Below are positions 1 through 8,417 of a DNA stretch of 64,000 nt, piece after piece. Origin of the DNA: Bdellovibrio sp. ArHS. Lineage in GTDB: Bacteria; Bdellovibrionota; Bdellovibrionia; Bdellovibrionales; Bdellovibrionaceae. The notes under the pieces are model-generated. The model had not been told where the DNA came from. It did not search any database and saw only the letters and a program-made list of their open reading frames with translations. Where the stretch lies: positions 62,001 through 126,000 of the forward strand of contig NZ_JTEV01000013.1 in assembly GCF_000786105.1 (NCBI RefSeq), in the 5' to 3' direction. The number at the start of each line of letters is the position of its first letter. Position 1 is the first letter of the stretch. The position numbers were made by a program, and so were the translations under genes.

Positions 1-208
1 TGGGCACGAAATGCTCAAAATCACGAGCCCAGCGCGCTTTTGCTTCCGCTTTTTTTATATTCCATACGAAGAGAGAAAAATTCGCAGGAAGAAATTCAGC
101 TTGGCAGACGCCAAAGCGGGTCATCACATCGCTATCCTGCGGTATTTCATAGGCGAATGCGGAAGCTCCCATCACCATGGTCAGTGCGAGGGCCCATCTT
201 TGCATCAT
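1..208 (-). CDS. Exported endonuclease/exonuclease/phosphatase-like protein, 3' end outside window
   Basis: Only the first 69 codons are present; the reading frame is open to the window edge. The start is supported by GGAGAA seven bases upstream of ATG at 208 (a second ATG follows directly). Residues 1-19 form a signal peptide (WALALTMVMGASAFA) with a probable cut before YEIPQD. The segment FSLFVWNIKKAEAKARW resembles the first strand of the endonuclease/exonuclease/phosphatase fold, where Asn of an 'NIxK' motif helps bind metal, followed by a region that aligns with the 'W..DF' stretch of secreted YafD-like members. The catalytic His and Asp residues lie beyond the window, so function is an inference from the N-terminus only. 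It is the last visible gene of a four-gene minus-strand run. Confidence 0.6.
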   Translation of the reverse strand, partial: MMQRWALALTMVMGASAFAYEIPQDSDVMTRFGVCQAEFLPANFSLFVWNIKKAEAKARWARDFEHFVP

Positions 209-231
209 ATGCTTCTCCCGAAACCGGTTGG

Positions 232-756
232 CTAAACCTTCTTTTCAAGGACGGTAAACTCTAATCCTTGTACTTTGGGGATTCCGAAACGTTCGTCGCC
301 GTAAGGGAAGGGTTTCGTCTCTTTGGTGTCACGGAAACCATGCTTCACATACCAGGCGATAAGCTCAGAGCGCACCGAGATCACCGTCATGTAAATGCTA
401 GTGCAATCCCAGAATTGTGCAAGGGCTTCCGATTCGTCTAACAACATCTTGCCAATTCCCTGACTTTGCAATGACGGATCGACAGTTAACATGCCCAAAT
501 AGCATTTTGAATTGTGCTTTTCTAAATGCACACAGCCCAACAAGTCTCCGGTGTCATCATCTTCAGCGATAAGTATGATCGAATCATTTCTATGAATCAG
601 TTCGCGCAGGCTTTGTTCATCCACACGTTGACCATCTAGCAAATCAGCCTCGGTCGTCCATCCTTCTTTGGAGCTGTCTCCGCGATAGGCCGAGTTGACG
701 AGTTTCACAAGATGCTCAATATGACTTTCATCGGCTTGGGTAAATTCAATATGCAT
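232..756 (-). CDS. GNAT family N-acetyltransferase
   Basis: A 174-residue protein. I take ATG at 756 because GGAGGA lies four bases before it; an in-frame upstream ATG at 906 would lie inside the neighbouring methyltransferase gene and has no such site. The GNAT fold is visible: an N-terminal alpha/beta part (HIEHLVKLVNSAYRG), the central strand LLGCVHLEKHN, the acetyl-CoA pyrophosphate loop QSQGIGKMLL (Q/R-x-x-G-x-G/A) near residue 110, and the C-terminal ELIAWYVKHGFRDT typical of motif B. The family moves acetyl groups from acetyl-CoA to amines; the substrate here cannot be told. It follows the methyltransferase gene by 32 bases and precedes the exported EEP-like gene, so the genes are probably cotranscribed. 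Confidence 0.85.
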   Translation of the reverse strand: MHIEFTQADESHIEHLVKLVNSAYRGDSSKEGWTTEADLLDGQRVDEQSLRELIHRNDSIILIAEDDDTGDLLGCVHLEKHNSKCYLGMLTVDPSLQSQGIGKMLLDESEALAQFWDCTSIYMTVISVRSELIAWYVKHGFRDTKETKPFPYGDERFGIPKVQGLEFTVLEKKV

Positions 757-788
757 AAATTCCTCCGACCCGAAGGTGCCGGCTTCTT

Positions 789-1823
789 TTAAGTTTTCTT
801 GGTATAGATGAAAAGTTCTTTGCCTTGGCGGCGGGGAACAGACTTTTGCCAGCGGCCCCAAAAGATCGGGTGATAAGACGATTTCAAACGTTGTCGCAGT
901 TCCCATTCAGTGCCGCCATAGGGCGGGCCTTGGCGTTTTTCGAAAGTGAAGAACACACCCATCAGGTGGCCTCCGCTGACTAAGACGCGGTTCCATACCT
1001 TCACCAGATCCTGGCGTTTGGCAGGATTGATCGCACAATAACAAGTGTGTTCGAAAACCACGTCGAAGGCTTGGTCAAAATCACGGGGAAGTTTGAAAAG
1101 ATCTGCTTCCAGGAATGTCAGGTTTGAAAGATGTCCGTAATTCTTTTTCGCGCGCTCAATGGCTTCCGGAGAAATATCCACAGCCGTCACAAAGTGACCG
1201 GCCGTCGCGAAAAATGCAGCATCATGACCTTCTCCGCAGCCCAAAACAAGAATTCGGGAACGGGCAATTTTCAGTCGTGGAAGCATATCTTTCAAAGCTT
1301 CAGCCGGTTCTCCTAAGTTCCAACCTGGATTGACTTCTTCTTTGTAAATGTTGCTCCAGTAAGTCTCTTTTTCGACATTTTCGTTCGCAGGCCAATAGTT
1401 GGGAATTTCGTAAGTCTTTCCCTGGAACTCGATGAAGTCATCGCCGTATTCGTCGAGCAAATTAAAAAAGCTGGCCTGGGCTTTGCGAGAAAAGACAAAA
1501 GGAATATTGTTCGAAGCGTATCCGTGAAAACGGTCCCATTCATCCAGGGACAACGATTCCAATTGAAAAGAATAATGGACGCCGTAAGGAAGCGAAATTT
1601 CCCAGGTGCCGTCGTGAAAATGGACTTGTGAAGCCACATAGGGTTCGTCAAAAGCCTCTACGATGACGGGCGTTTCACCAATAGTGGAAAGCAATGTTCC
1701 ACCTTCATGAAGTTTCAAATTCTGCAGAAGTTCTTGTCCTACTAAAGGGTCTTGGATGCGAATTTCTCGACTGAGTCCGTAACCCTCTTCATCAATCTGG
1801 ATGAATTGTGTAGGAATTGGCAT
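789..1823 (-). CDS. SAM-dependent methyltransferase with an extra N-terminal domain (TPMT-like)
   Basis: A 344-residue cytoplasmic protein in two parts. Residues 1-150 have no motif I recognise; they are rich in beta-prone, acidic stretches. Residues 155-344 are a class I methyltransferase: YWSNIYKEEVNPGWNLGEPA matches the Trp-rich lead-in of the thiopurine methyltransferase family, ILVLGCGEGHDAAFFA (191-206) is the SAM-binding motif I, VTAVDISPEAIERA is motif II with the ribose-binding Asp, and FDVVFEHTCYCAI is motif IV. TPMT-like enzymes methylate small thiols, selenols or halides; the true acceptor is unknown. The gene starts two bases after the stop of the 161-residue exported protein upstream, with no strong ribosome site, suggesting translational coupling. 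Confidence 0.85.
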   Translation of the reverse strand: MPIPTQFIQIDEEGYGLSREIRIQDPLVGQELLQNLKLHEGGTLLSTIGETPVIVEAFDEPYVASQVHFHDGTWEISLPYGVHYSFQLESLSLDEWDRFHGYASNNIPFVFSRKAQASFFNLLDEYGDDFIEFQGKTYEIPNYWPANENVEKETYWSNIYKEEVNPGWNLGEPAEALKDMLPRLKIARSRILVLGCGEGHDAAFFATAGHFVTAVDISPEAIERAKKNYGHLSNLTFLEADLFKLPRDFDQAFDVVFEHTCYCAINPAKRQDLVKVWNRVLVSGGHLMGVFFTFEKRQGPPYGGTEWELRQRLKSSYHPIFWGRWQKSVPRRQGKELFIYTKKT

Positions 1824-1825
1824 TT

Positions 1826-2311
1826 TTAGTGGGTCGCTTCCTGAGGGGCCGCTGTCGGAGCTGCCGTGGCGGCGGGAGCTGCTTCCTCAGTTTCAGGGGC
1901 TTCACCCGGAGTCAAAGTTGTACCCTCGGTGAAAACCACGATGTCATTTGTCGTTTTTACGGATTGAAGAACCCATTTGTCAGTGCTTGCATCTTCAGAA
2001 GGTTCACGATGAAGAATTGCTTCGCCCTCGATGATTTGTTCAAGCTCTTCACCCTCAGTGGTGGGCTCGATGAATTTATAAGCAAAAACGGCGCGAACTT
2101 TGTTATCACCCAAAGATTCTGTCCAAAGGCGCATGATCGAGAGGTCTTTGGCCTGAGGTTTTTTCGTCGTCAGCGTATTGCCGATAAGTTCAGCCAACTT
2201 CACCTGAATGCCGGAGTGCGTCTCAAAACCTACGGCCTCTGAAGTGTGAATCACGTTCCAAGTCCAAACCAACGCTACAAGAAAAACAATGAGGCTAATA
2301 ATTTTCTTCAT
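1826..2311 (-). CDS. Membrane-anchored or exported protein of unknown function
   Basis: A 161-residue protein I do not recognise. Residues 5-18 (ISLIVFLVALVWTW) are a single hydrophobic segment that could be an uncleaved anchor or a signal peptide. The middle carries a mixed alpha/beta region (KVRAVFAYKFIEPTTEGEEL) and the last 30 residues are a low-complexity Ala/Pro/Thr/Glu tail (EEAAPAATAAPTAAP), usual for a flexible spacer in the periplasm. AGGA lies two bases before the ATG. It heads a four-gene minus-strand run with the methyltransferase, acetyltransferase and EEP-like genes, and is divergent from the leucine operon on the other strand. Confidence 0.7.
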   Translation of the reverse strand: MKKIISLIVFLVALVWTWNVIHTSEAVGFETHSGIQVKLAELIGNTLTTKKPQAKDLSIMRLWTESLGDNKVRAVFAYKFIEPTTEGEELEQIIEGEAILHREPSEDASTDKWVLQSVKTTNDIVVFTEGTTLTPGEAPETEEAAPAATAAPTAAPQEATH

Positions 2312-2412
2312 TCCTAGAGTCCTCTCTCTATTTACTCAGTGTGATAAAACTGACATCCTTATCCGAGCATGATATTCCGTTTTTTTCAACAACCGTGCAG
2401 AGAGGATATCTC

Positions 2413-3045
2413 ATGAACCAACAATGGCTGACAATCTTAATGTCAAAGGGGATTGAGCTTGAGCAGAACCTGCGTCAGCAACTGCAAACTGCGAAAGACG
2501 AACTAAAAACCCAACTTGAAAGTCGGGGCATTCGCCTCAGTGCTGCGGATTTGGCAGCTCTTTTAGAAGACGTGTCGCCAAAGGCCTCTCATGCTGCCTT
2601 GAGTTATGCACTCGATATTGTGAGACCTTTTTCGGCGGGGATGGGTTTAAGGATTTCTCGTCTTTCCGACACTCAAGTGGAAATGGTTATTCCCGCGCGA
2701 ACGCGCAACATGAGCGAGTCCAACAATATGCATGAAGGAGCGTTGACGACGGCGGCGGCCGAGGCGGCAAAAGTTCTGTGGATGCGGCACGCACCGGTTG
2801 GCTCTTTTGAAGTTTCTGTTGCGCGTATTGAAGCGGAATTTTTTAAGAATCAAACCGAGGATTGTCGCATCCGCATGGAACTTCCCGAGACCACGCGTGA
2901 GATGGTTCTTTCGGCCTTGCGTGATCATCGCGAAGCAAAGACCGAGGCGGAACTAAAAATCTTCGATGATAATGAACAGGCTGTTGCGGAAATCCGTTTG
3001 CAGTTGAATTTTAAACATACTCCCGCTTTAGCCGGACAAGAATAG
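2413..3045 (+). CDS. DUF4442-like hotdog-fold protein (putative thioesterase)
   Basis: A 210-residue protein. I prefer ATG at 2413, preceded by GAGG at a spacing of seven, over an in-frame GTG at 2341. Residues 1-60 are a helical, charged lead-in; the rest looks like a hotdog-fold domain: a long helix with NNMHEGALTTAAAEAAKVLW followed by strands such as FEVSVARIEAEFFKNQT and a final strand AVAEIRLQLNFKHT. The layout fits the DUF4442/YiiD-C group of acyl-CoA thioesterase-like proteins. It lies 10 bases before the carboxyltransferase gene, so it is probably the first gene of the leucine operon, where an acyl-CoA thioesterase could release CoA from dead-end intermediates. Family assignment is moderate; role is inference. 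Confidence 0.65.
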   Translation: MNQQWLTILMSKGIELEQNLRQQLQTAKDELKTQLESRGIRLSAADLAALLEDVSPKASHAALSYALDIVRPFSAGMGLRISRLSDTQVEMVIPARTRNMSESNNMHEGALTTAAAEAAKVLWMRHAPVGSFEVSVARIEAEFFKNQTEDCRIRMELPETTREMVLSALRDHREAKTEAELKIFDDNEQAVAEIRLQLNFKHTPALAGQE

Positions 3046-3055
3046 TTTTTGAATT

Positions 3056-4663
3056 ATGGAAATTTTAGACAGTCACATAGATACGAACTCGGCCGACTTT
3101 AAAGCCAACCGCGAAGCAATGTTGGGCATCGTCAATGAATGGCGTGACAGAGTCCATCTTGTCAAACAGGGCGGTGGAGAAGACGCGACGAAAAAACACA
3201 AAGCGCGCGGCAAACTAACGGCCCGCGAACGCATCGAGGCTCTGGTTGATGGTGGCACCGCATTTCTGGAGTTCTCGACGCTGGCCGCTTGGGATATGTA
3301 CGAAGGGCAGGCACCAGGGGCGGGTGTGATCACGGGCATTGGCGTGATTCATGGAACGGAATGTGTGATCGTGGCCAACGATGCCACCGTCAAAGGGGGG
3401 ACGTATTTCCCGATGACCGTGAAAAAGCATTTACGTGCGCAAGAGATCGCTTTTGAAAATGGACTTCCGTGTATTTACCTTGTCGATTCCGGCGGAGCTT
3501 TCTTGCCTATGCAGGCGGATGTGTTTCCAGATCGCGATCATTTCGGAAGAATTTTTTATAATCAAGCCCGCATGTCAGCGGCGAACATTCCCCAAATCGC
3601 CGTGGTGATGGGATCTTGTACCGCTGGAGGCGCCTACGTTCCAGCGATGAGTGATGAAACAGTTATCGTTAAAGAAAACGGAACTATCTTTTTGGGGGGG
3701 CCGCCATTAGTGAAAGCGGCAACCGGGGAAGTGGTGGACGCGCAAGAATTAGGGGGCGCGCAAGTGCACTGCGAGACCAGCGGTGTGACGGACCACTTTG
3801 CTGAAGATGATCAACACGCGATCGAAATCACGCGCTCAATCGTTGCCCACTTGAATCACAAGCGGGCCGTGCAAATGAAGCTCATGCCGGTCGAAGAGCC
3901 TCTCTTTGACGCAAAAGAAATCTATGGTGTAATTCCCAAAGACAGTCGTGTTCCCTTTGATGTGCGTGAGGTGATCGCGCGTATCGTAGATGGGTCTCGT
4001 TTCCATGAGTTTAAGCCTTTATTCGGAAAAACCTTGGTCACGGGTTTTGCGCATATTTGGGGAATGCCCGTGGGAATTATCGCGAATAACGGTGTTTTGT
4101 TCAGCGAAAGCGCGCAAAAAGCCGCGCATTTCATCGAGCTGTGTGAACAGCGTGAAGTGCCTTTGATCTTCCTGCAAAATATCACCGGCTTCATGGTCGG
4201 TAAAAAATACGAAAACGAAGGTATTGCTAAACATGGCGCCAAAATGGTGATGGCCGTTTCCAATGCTCATGTTCCTAAGTTTACCGTGGTGATCGGTGGT
4301 TCTTACGGCGCTGGAAACTACGGCATGTGTGGCAGAGCTTATCAGCCGCGCCAGCTTTGGATGTGGCCAAATGCCAAGATCAGCGTGATGGGTGGCGAGC
4401 AGGCGGCGAATGTTCTTTTGACTGTCAAGTTGGATCAGATGGCCGCAAAAAAACAAAGCCTGACCGCCGAAGAGCAAGCGGAATTTAAACGCCCGACGCT
4501 GGAAAAGTACGAGCGTGAAAGTTCCGCCTACTACTCATCAGCTCGGATCTGGGACGATGGCATTATTGATCCTGCGGACACTCGCCGTGTCTTGGCATTG
4601 GGAATTTCCGCAAGCCTTAACAAATCTTGGGGTGAAAAATCTCAAGGTGTCTTTAGGATGTAG
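3056..4663 (+). CDS. mccB: Methylcrotonyl-CoA carboxylase, carboxyltransferase (beta) subunit
   Basis: 535 residues, the usual length of MCC beta. The enzyme adds CO2 from carboxybiotin to 3-methylcrotonyl-CoA in leucine breakdown. The N-terminus [16 protein letters not shown] matches the family start (S-x-x-D-x-x-S-x-x-F-x-x-N). Two crotonase-fold halves are visible; [18 protein letters not shown] and [19 protein letters not shown] are the oxyanion-hole segments, the second ([18 protein letters not shown]) characteristic of MCC rather than propionyl-CoA carboxylase. [13 protein letters not shown] is also typical. There is no clear Shine-Dalgarno site before ATG at 3056, so translation may be coupled to the gene upstream. 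The next gene begins two bases after the stop. Propionyl- or geranyl-CoA carboxylase are less likely given the neighbours. Confidence 0.93.
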   Translation: MEILDSHIDTNSADFKANREAMLGIVNEWRDRVHLVKQGGGEDATKKHKARGKLTARERIEALVDGGTAFLEFSTLAAWDMYEGQAPGAGVITGIGVIHGTECVIVANDATVKGGTYFPMTVKKHLRAQEIAFENGLPCIYLVDSGGAFLPMQADVFPDRDHFGRIFYNQARMSAANIPQIAVVMGSCTAGGAYVPAMSDETVIVKENGTIFLGGPPLVKAATGEVVDAQELGGAQVHCETSGVTDHFAEDDQHAIEITRSIVAHLNHKRAVQMKLMPVEEPLFDAKEIYGVIPKDSRVPFDVREVIARIVDGSRFHEFKPLFGKTLVTGFAHIWGMPVGIIANNGVLFSESAQKAAHFIELCEQREVPLIFLQNITGFMVGKKYENEGIAKHGAKMVMAVSNAHVPKFTVVIGGSYGAGNYGMCGRAYQPRQLWMWPNAKISVMGGEQAANVLLTVKLDQMAAKKQSLTAEEQAEFKRPTLEKYERESSAYYSSARIWDDGIIDPADTRRVLALGISASLNKSWGEKSQGVFRM

Positions 4664-4665
4664 TT

Positions 4666-5445
4666 ATGTCTTTCGTAGTTGTGACCGAAATGAATCAAGT
4701 GGCTTACGTCAAGCTTCACCGGCCTGACGTGCGTAACGCTTTTAATCCCGAAATGATCGAAGAACTGACCAACACTTTTCGTAATCTGAACGACCGCAAA
4801 GATTTACGAGCGGTCGTTCTGCAAGGAGAAGGGAAAGCCTTTTGTGCAGGTGCTGATCTGAATTGGATGCGCGAGATGGTTCAGTTTTCTTTCGAACAGA
4901 ACCGTCAGGATTCGTTGAAGTTGTTTAATATGTTTGAAACCATGGCTCAGTGTCTGTTGCCGGTTATCGGGATGGTTCATGGCGCCGCCTTTGGTGGCGC
5001 TTTGGGATTGATTGCCATCTGTGATGAAGTGATCGCGGAAGAAGGCACGCAATTCTGTTTTAGCGAAGTGAAGCTGGGAATTGCTCCCGCAGTCATTAGT
5101 AGTTTCGTTAATCGTAAAGCGGTGCCGGGCAAGGTCCGCCCTCTGATGCTTTCAGGAGTTGTGTTCAACCCCCATGTGGCTCAGCAGGCAGGTCTCGTGA
5201 CGGACGTTGTTCCTGTCGGAGAAGGCCACACGGCGGTGCAAAAGATCGTGCACAACTATATGCAGTGCGGTCCCGAAGCCGTCCGTGAAACAAAAAAACT
5301 TTTGAATGATTTGAATTTTATGTCCTGGTCTCAGCAAAAAGAGGCGACAACTCTGCTCATTGCAGAACGCCGCGTGAGTGCCGAAGGTCAGGAGGGACTT
5401 AAATCCTTCCTGGAAAAACGTGAACCATCGTGGAGATCACTATAA
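4666..5445 (+). CDS. liuC: Enoyl-CoA hydratase family, probable methylglutaconyl-CoA hydratase
   Basis: 259 residues, full length for the crotonase superfamily. FCAGADLNWMREM is the oxyanion-hole segment, and the NWMR form is typical of methylglutaconyl-CoA hydratases (LiuC/AUH), as is the second oxyanion segment HGAAFGGALGLIAICDE. The enzyme hydrates 3-methylglutaconyl-CoA, the product of MCC, to HMG-CoA, which fits its place between the two MCC subunit genes. The C-terminus ends in helices (GLKSFLEKREPSW) usual for the family. It starts two bases after the mccB stop, and its own TAA shares its last base with the ATG of the next gene (TAATG), so the operon is translationally coupled. Confidence 0.9.
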   Translation: MSFVVVTEMNQVAYVKLHRPDVRNAFNPEMIEELTNTFRNLNDRKDLRAVVLQGEGKAFCAGADLNWMREMVQFSFEQNRQDSLKLFNMFETMAQCLLPVIGMVHGAAFGGALGLIAICDEVIAEEGTQFCFSEVKLGIAPAVISSFVNRKAVPGKVRPLMLSGVVFNPHVAQQAGLVTDVVPVGEGHTAVQKIVHNYMQCGPEAVRETKKLLNDLNFMSWSQQKEATTLLIAERRVSAEGQEGLKSFLEKREPSWRSL

Positions 5446-6923
5446 TGGGTAAGTTCGCAAGAATCGCCATCGCCAATCGAGGCGAGGTGGCTGTTCGTAT
5501 TATTAAGGCCTGTGAAGAGCTGGGCATCGAAACCGTTCTTCTTCACTCCGAAGCAGACATTCATTCTCGCGCTTATAGAATGGCGACAAAAACTATTTGC
5601 ATTGGTCCAGCTGCGACGGCAGAAAGTTATTTAAATATTAAAGCCAATGTCGATGGGGCTTTAGCCGGAGGCGCTCAGGCGATTCATCCCGGGTTTGGCT
5701 TTCTTTCTGAAAATGCGGACTTTGCGGAAGCCGTTGCCAAGGCGGGTTTGACCTTTATCGGTCCTGCGGCGGAATCCATTCGTTCTTTGGGAGACAAAGT
5801 TCATTGTAAAGAGCTTGCTAAAAAAGCAGGCCTGCCCTTGGTTCCGGGCTACCAGGGTGAAAATCAAGACGTGGCTCATCTGATTTTGGAAGCAGAAAGA
5901 ATCGGTTTTCCGGTGATTGTGAAAGCGGCAGCCGGTGGCGGTGGTCGCGGTATGAAGCTGATCAAGTCTTCTGCTGAAGCCAAGGAGCTGATCGAGTCAG
6001 CTCAGCGCGAAGCGCAGTCGGCTTTTGGTTCGCCAAAAGTTTTTCTTGAGAAGTATTTAGATCGCGCAAAGCACATCGAGTTTCAGATTTTTGGCGACAG
6101 CACCGGCAATGTGATTCATTTCTTTGATCGCGAGTGCTCGGTGCAACGTCGGCACCAAAAAATTATTGAAGAAGCGACATCGCCCTCTTTGACGGAAGAT
6201 CTTCGCCGTCGCATGGGCGAAGCCGCGTGTGCAATTGCGACTTTGGGTAAATACAAAGGCGCCGGAACAGTAGAGTTTCTTCTTCAGGATGGCGAATTTT
6301 ATCTGTTGGAAGTGAATACGCGTCTTCAAGTTGAGCATCCCGTCACCGAAGAAGTGTTGGGTGTGGATCTGGTAAAAATGCAGATTCTGACAGCTCAAGG
6401 TGATTTCGTGCACGACCCCAAGCAGGTCCGCGTGCCACGCGGTCATTCCATCGAATGTCGCATCTACGCCGAAAACCCTTTCATGGGCGGCGTGCCGTCA
6501 ACAGGTCTTCTAGGTCATGTCGAATGGCCTGAAGGTCCGGGAAGGCGCTATGAATACGGCTTCGATTCGGGCGACACCATCACGCCTTATTACGACCCGA
6601 TGATTGCCAAAGTTATCGTCTGGGACGAGACGCGGGCTCGCGCCATCCAAAAAATGATTCGCGTGCTTAAAGATTCCGTGGTTTTTGGCGTTCATACGAA
6701 TATTCCATATTTGATCGAGATTCTTTCACACAAAGAATTTATCATAGGTACGATGACAACACGTTTTATAGAAACTTATTTCGCCGACGCACTGAAAGAG
6801 CCGGAGTTGACAAGTTTGGATAAAAAAATTGCAGAAGGAGCTCTTCTGCAGCTTCGTGGCGGCGGCACTTCTGTCGAAAGCACCAACAATTCACCATGGG
6901 CCACTTACTGGAGAGGCATCTAA
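5445..6923 (+). CDS. mccA: Methylcrotonyl-CoA carboxylase alpha part 1: biotin carboxylase subunit
   Basis: 492 residues. ATG at 5445 is chosen because GGAG lies nine bases upstream; a GTG at 5430 in frame has no site. The protein carboxylates biotin with bicarbonate and ATP. Order: N-terminal domain (ARIAIANRGEVAVRIIKACE, IHPGFGFLSENADFAE), ATP-grasp domain with glycine-rich lid AAGGGGRGMKLI, the biotin carboxylase signature YLLEVNTRLQVEHPVTE (metal Glu and catalytic Arg), and C-terminal domain (SIECRIYAENP). It stops at about residue 492, just where MCC or acyl-CoA carboxylase alpha subunits usually continue into the carrier. The carrier follows as a separate gene directly after the stop codon and in the same reading frame, so the alpha subunit is split by one TAA. 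Confidence 0.93.
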   Translation: MGKFARIAIANRGEVAVRIIKACEELGIETVLLHSEADIHSRAYRMATKTICIGPAATAESYLNIKANVDGALAGGAQAIHPGFGFLSENADFAEAVAKAGLTFIGPAAESIRSLGDKVHCKELAKKAGLPLVPGYQGENQDVAHLILEAERIGFPVIVKAAAGGGGRGMKLIKSSAEAKELIESAQREAQSAFGSPKVFLEKYLDRAKHIEFQIFGDSTGNVIHFFDRECSVQRRHQKIIEEATSPSLTEDLRRRMGEAACAIATLGKYKGAGTVEFLLQDGEFYLLEVNTRLQVEHPVTEEVLGVDLVKMQILTAQGDFVHDPKQVRVPRGHSIECRIYAENPFMGGVPSTGLLGHVEWPEGPGRRYEYGFDSGDTITPYYDPMIAKVIVWDETRARAIQKMIRVLKDSVVFGVHTNIPYLIEILSHKEFIIGTMTTRFIETYFADALKEPELTSLDKKIAEGALLQLRGGGTSVESTNNSPWATYWRGI

Positions 6924-7304
6924 ATGGAAATCAAAGTCAGAGTCGACGGAGTTGATTACAAAGCTCATGCTCAGTTAATCAAAGGTACACTTTGGGTTCA
7001 TCACAATGGACGTGTCTTTACCTTGGATGCATCCTCAGGACGTAAGTCGCGAAGAAAAGCTGGTGCTGCGGGTTCTTCCGACCAAGTTATGGCTCCTATG
7101 CCTGGTAAGGTGACGAAAATTTTGGTTTCGACCGGGGATTCCGTAACGGCAGGGCAGGCGGTTCTGGTCATGGAAGCGATGAAAATGGAGTACACTCTGA
7201 AGGCGGATATTGCCGGCATGATCAATAGTATCGATTGTACTGTCGGCGAACAGGTCGCTTTAGGAAAAGCACTTATTAAAATTAAACCAGCTTCCGATAC
7301 ATAG
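6924..7304 (+). CDS. Methylcrotonyl-CoA carboxylase alpha part 2: biotin carboxyl carrier
   Basis: 126 residues, the swinging arm that carries biotin between the carboxylase and carboxyltransferase active sites. The biotin site is VMEAMKMEY with Lys87 as the biotinylated residue; the flanking MAPMPGKVTKILVSTGDSV is the other half of the biotinyl hairpin fold. The first 35 residues (IKVRVDGVDYKAHAQLIKGT) look like the end of the BT domain that links the two parts in fused alpha subunits. ATG follows the upstream TAA with no spacer and in the same frame; GGAGAGG ends seven bases before it, so it has its own ribosome site. The next gene starts five bases later. Confidence 0.92.
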   Translation: MEIKVRVDGVDYKAHAQLIKGTLWVHHNGRVFTLDASSGRKSRRKAGAAGSSDQVMAPMPGKVTKILVSTGDSVTAGQAVLVMEAMKMEYTLKADIAGMINSIDCTVGEQVALGKALIKIKPASDT

Positions 7305-7309
7305 GGTCT

Positions 7310-8245
7310 ATGAAAAAGTCAGTCGTAATTGTCGAAATGGGATTAAGAGATGGTCTGCAAAACGAAAAAAATGTTTTGGATTCAGACACTCGTGTGGAGT
7401 TTGCAAAGCGACTGATTGAAGCGGGAACCAAACGTGTGGAGATCGGAGCTTTTGTATCTGCAAAATGGGTTCCTCAAATGGCGGGAACTGCCGAAGTGAT
7501 CGCCAAGACGCATTCCTTGGTGAAGTCAGGAGCCATTTCTAAAAAAATCGAGTTCTCGGTTCTGGTGCCGAACGAACGCGGAATGCAGGATGCAATAGAA
7601 AGCGGTGTAAAAGAAGTCGCTATCTTCGCGGCTTGCTCAGAATCCTTCTCGTTAAAAAACATCAACTGCACAATCGACGAAAGTTTCAAACGCTTTGAGC
7701 CCGTGATGGCTTTAGCGAAAAAACATAAGATCAAAGTGCGCGGATATCTTTCAACCTGCTTTGGTTGTCCTTTTGAAGGCAAAGTTCCTGAAGCGCGGGT
7801 ATTAAAGTTGGCGCAGCGAATGCATAAGCTCGGTGTTTATGAAATTTCAATCGGGGATACTATTGGCGTTGCGGACGTCGGTCAGGTTGAGTCTCTCTTT
7901 AAAAAGCTAAAGAAGGTTGTTCCCGTAAAAAAATTGGCGGGACACTTTCATGATACTCGCGGACAGGCCTTAGCAAATATTCTTGCGGCTTACAAGTTGG
8001 GCGTGAATGTCTTTGATGCAAGTTTAGGTGGATTAGGCGGATGCCCTTACGCTCCCGGCGCCACTGGCAACGTGGCCACTGAGGATGTGGTTTACATGTT
8101 CCACGGAATGGGCGTAAAGACGGGTCTTAACTTAGATAAATTAATTCAAATGAACTCTTGGGTCGCAGAAAAGATTCGGCATCCGCTGCCTGCAAAAGTC
8201 GGCAAGGTTGGAAGACTAATGCCTTTGGGAAAAGTAGTCCGCTAA
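7310..8245 (+). CDS. mvaB: Hydroxymethylglutaryl-CoA lyase
   Basis: 311 residues, family length. It splits HMG-CoA into acetoacetate and acetyl-CoA, the last step of leucine degradation. [13 protein letters not shown] near the N-terminus holds the metal-binding Asp and catalytic Arg (RDGLQ). [11 protein letters not shown] and [12 protein letters not shown] are the TIM-barrel metal (HxH) region, and [14 protein letters not shown] near residue 240 is the HMG-CoA lyase signature with the active-site Cys. It is the last gene of the operon, five bases after the carrier gene. A 172-base gap follows; I see no clear hairpin terminator in it. Confidence 0.95.
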   Translation: MKKSVVIVEMGLRDGLQNEKNVLDSDTRVEFAKRLIEAGTKRVEIGAFVSAKWVPQMAGTAEVIAKTHSLVKSGAISKKIEFSVLVPNERGMQDAIESGVKEVAIFAACSESFSLKNINCTIDESFKRFEPVMALAKKHKIKVRGYLSTCFGCPFEGKVPEARVLKLAQRMHKLGVYEISIGDTIGVADVGQVESLFKKLKKVVPVKKLAGHFHDTRGQALANILAAYKLGVNVFDASLGGLGGCPYAPGATGNVATEDVVYMFHGMGVKTGLNLDKLIQMNSWVAEKIRHPLPAKVGKVGRLMPLGKVVR

Positions 8246-8417
8246 GATTCGTGGTTTTCGCCTCTTAATTTGCGTCTGCAACAATACACATATTAAATTC
8301 TTTTGTTTGTTTCGCATTGTCCGCGAACCGTTTGGACTCATGTTGAGTTTCAGTCCTCTTCACTATCCGTTGTCGCCAAGGCCCCCACGGCGTACGGTGG
8401 ATTTCTGGAGAGTGTGT

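Noticed and set aside
757-906. Upstream in-frame start of the GNAT gene at 906
   Set aside because: It lies within the methyltransferase gene, lacks a ribosome site, and the extra residues have no counterpart in GNAT proteins; GGAGGA is before ATG at 756.
1817-2242. 141-residue plus-strand frame opposite the 161-residue exported protein
   Set aside because: Arg/Cys/Phe-rich mirror text with no start signal; the minus-strand gene has a signal segment and fits the operon.
4019-4477. 152-residue minus-strand frame inside mccB
   Set aside because: Shadow of the conserved carboxyltransferase gene; no family features and no ribosome site.
6921-6923. Stop codon in the MCC alpha gene as a pseudogene mark
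   Set aside because: The carrier gene after it has its own strong ribosome site and intact biotin site, and the operon is otherwise whole, so I treat it as a real split.
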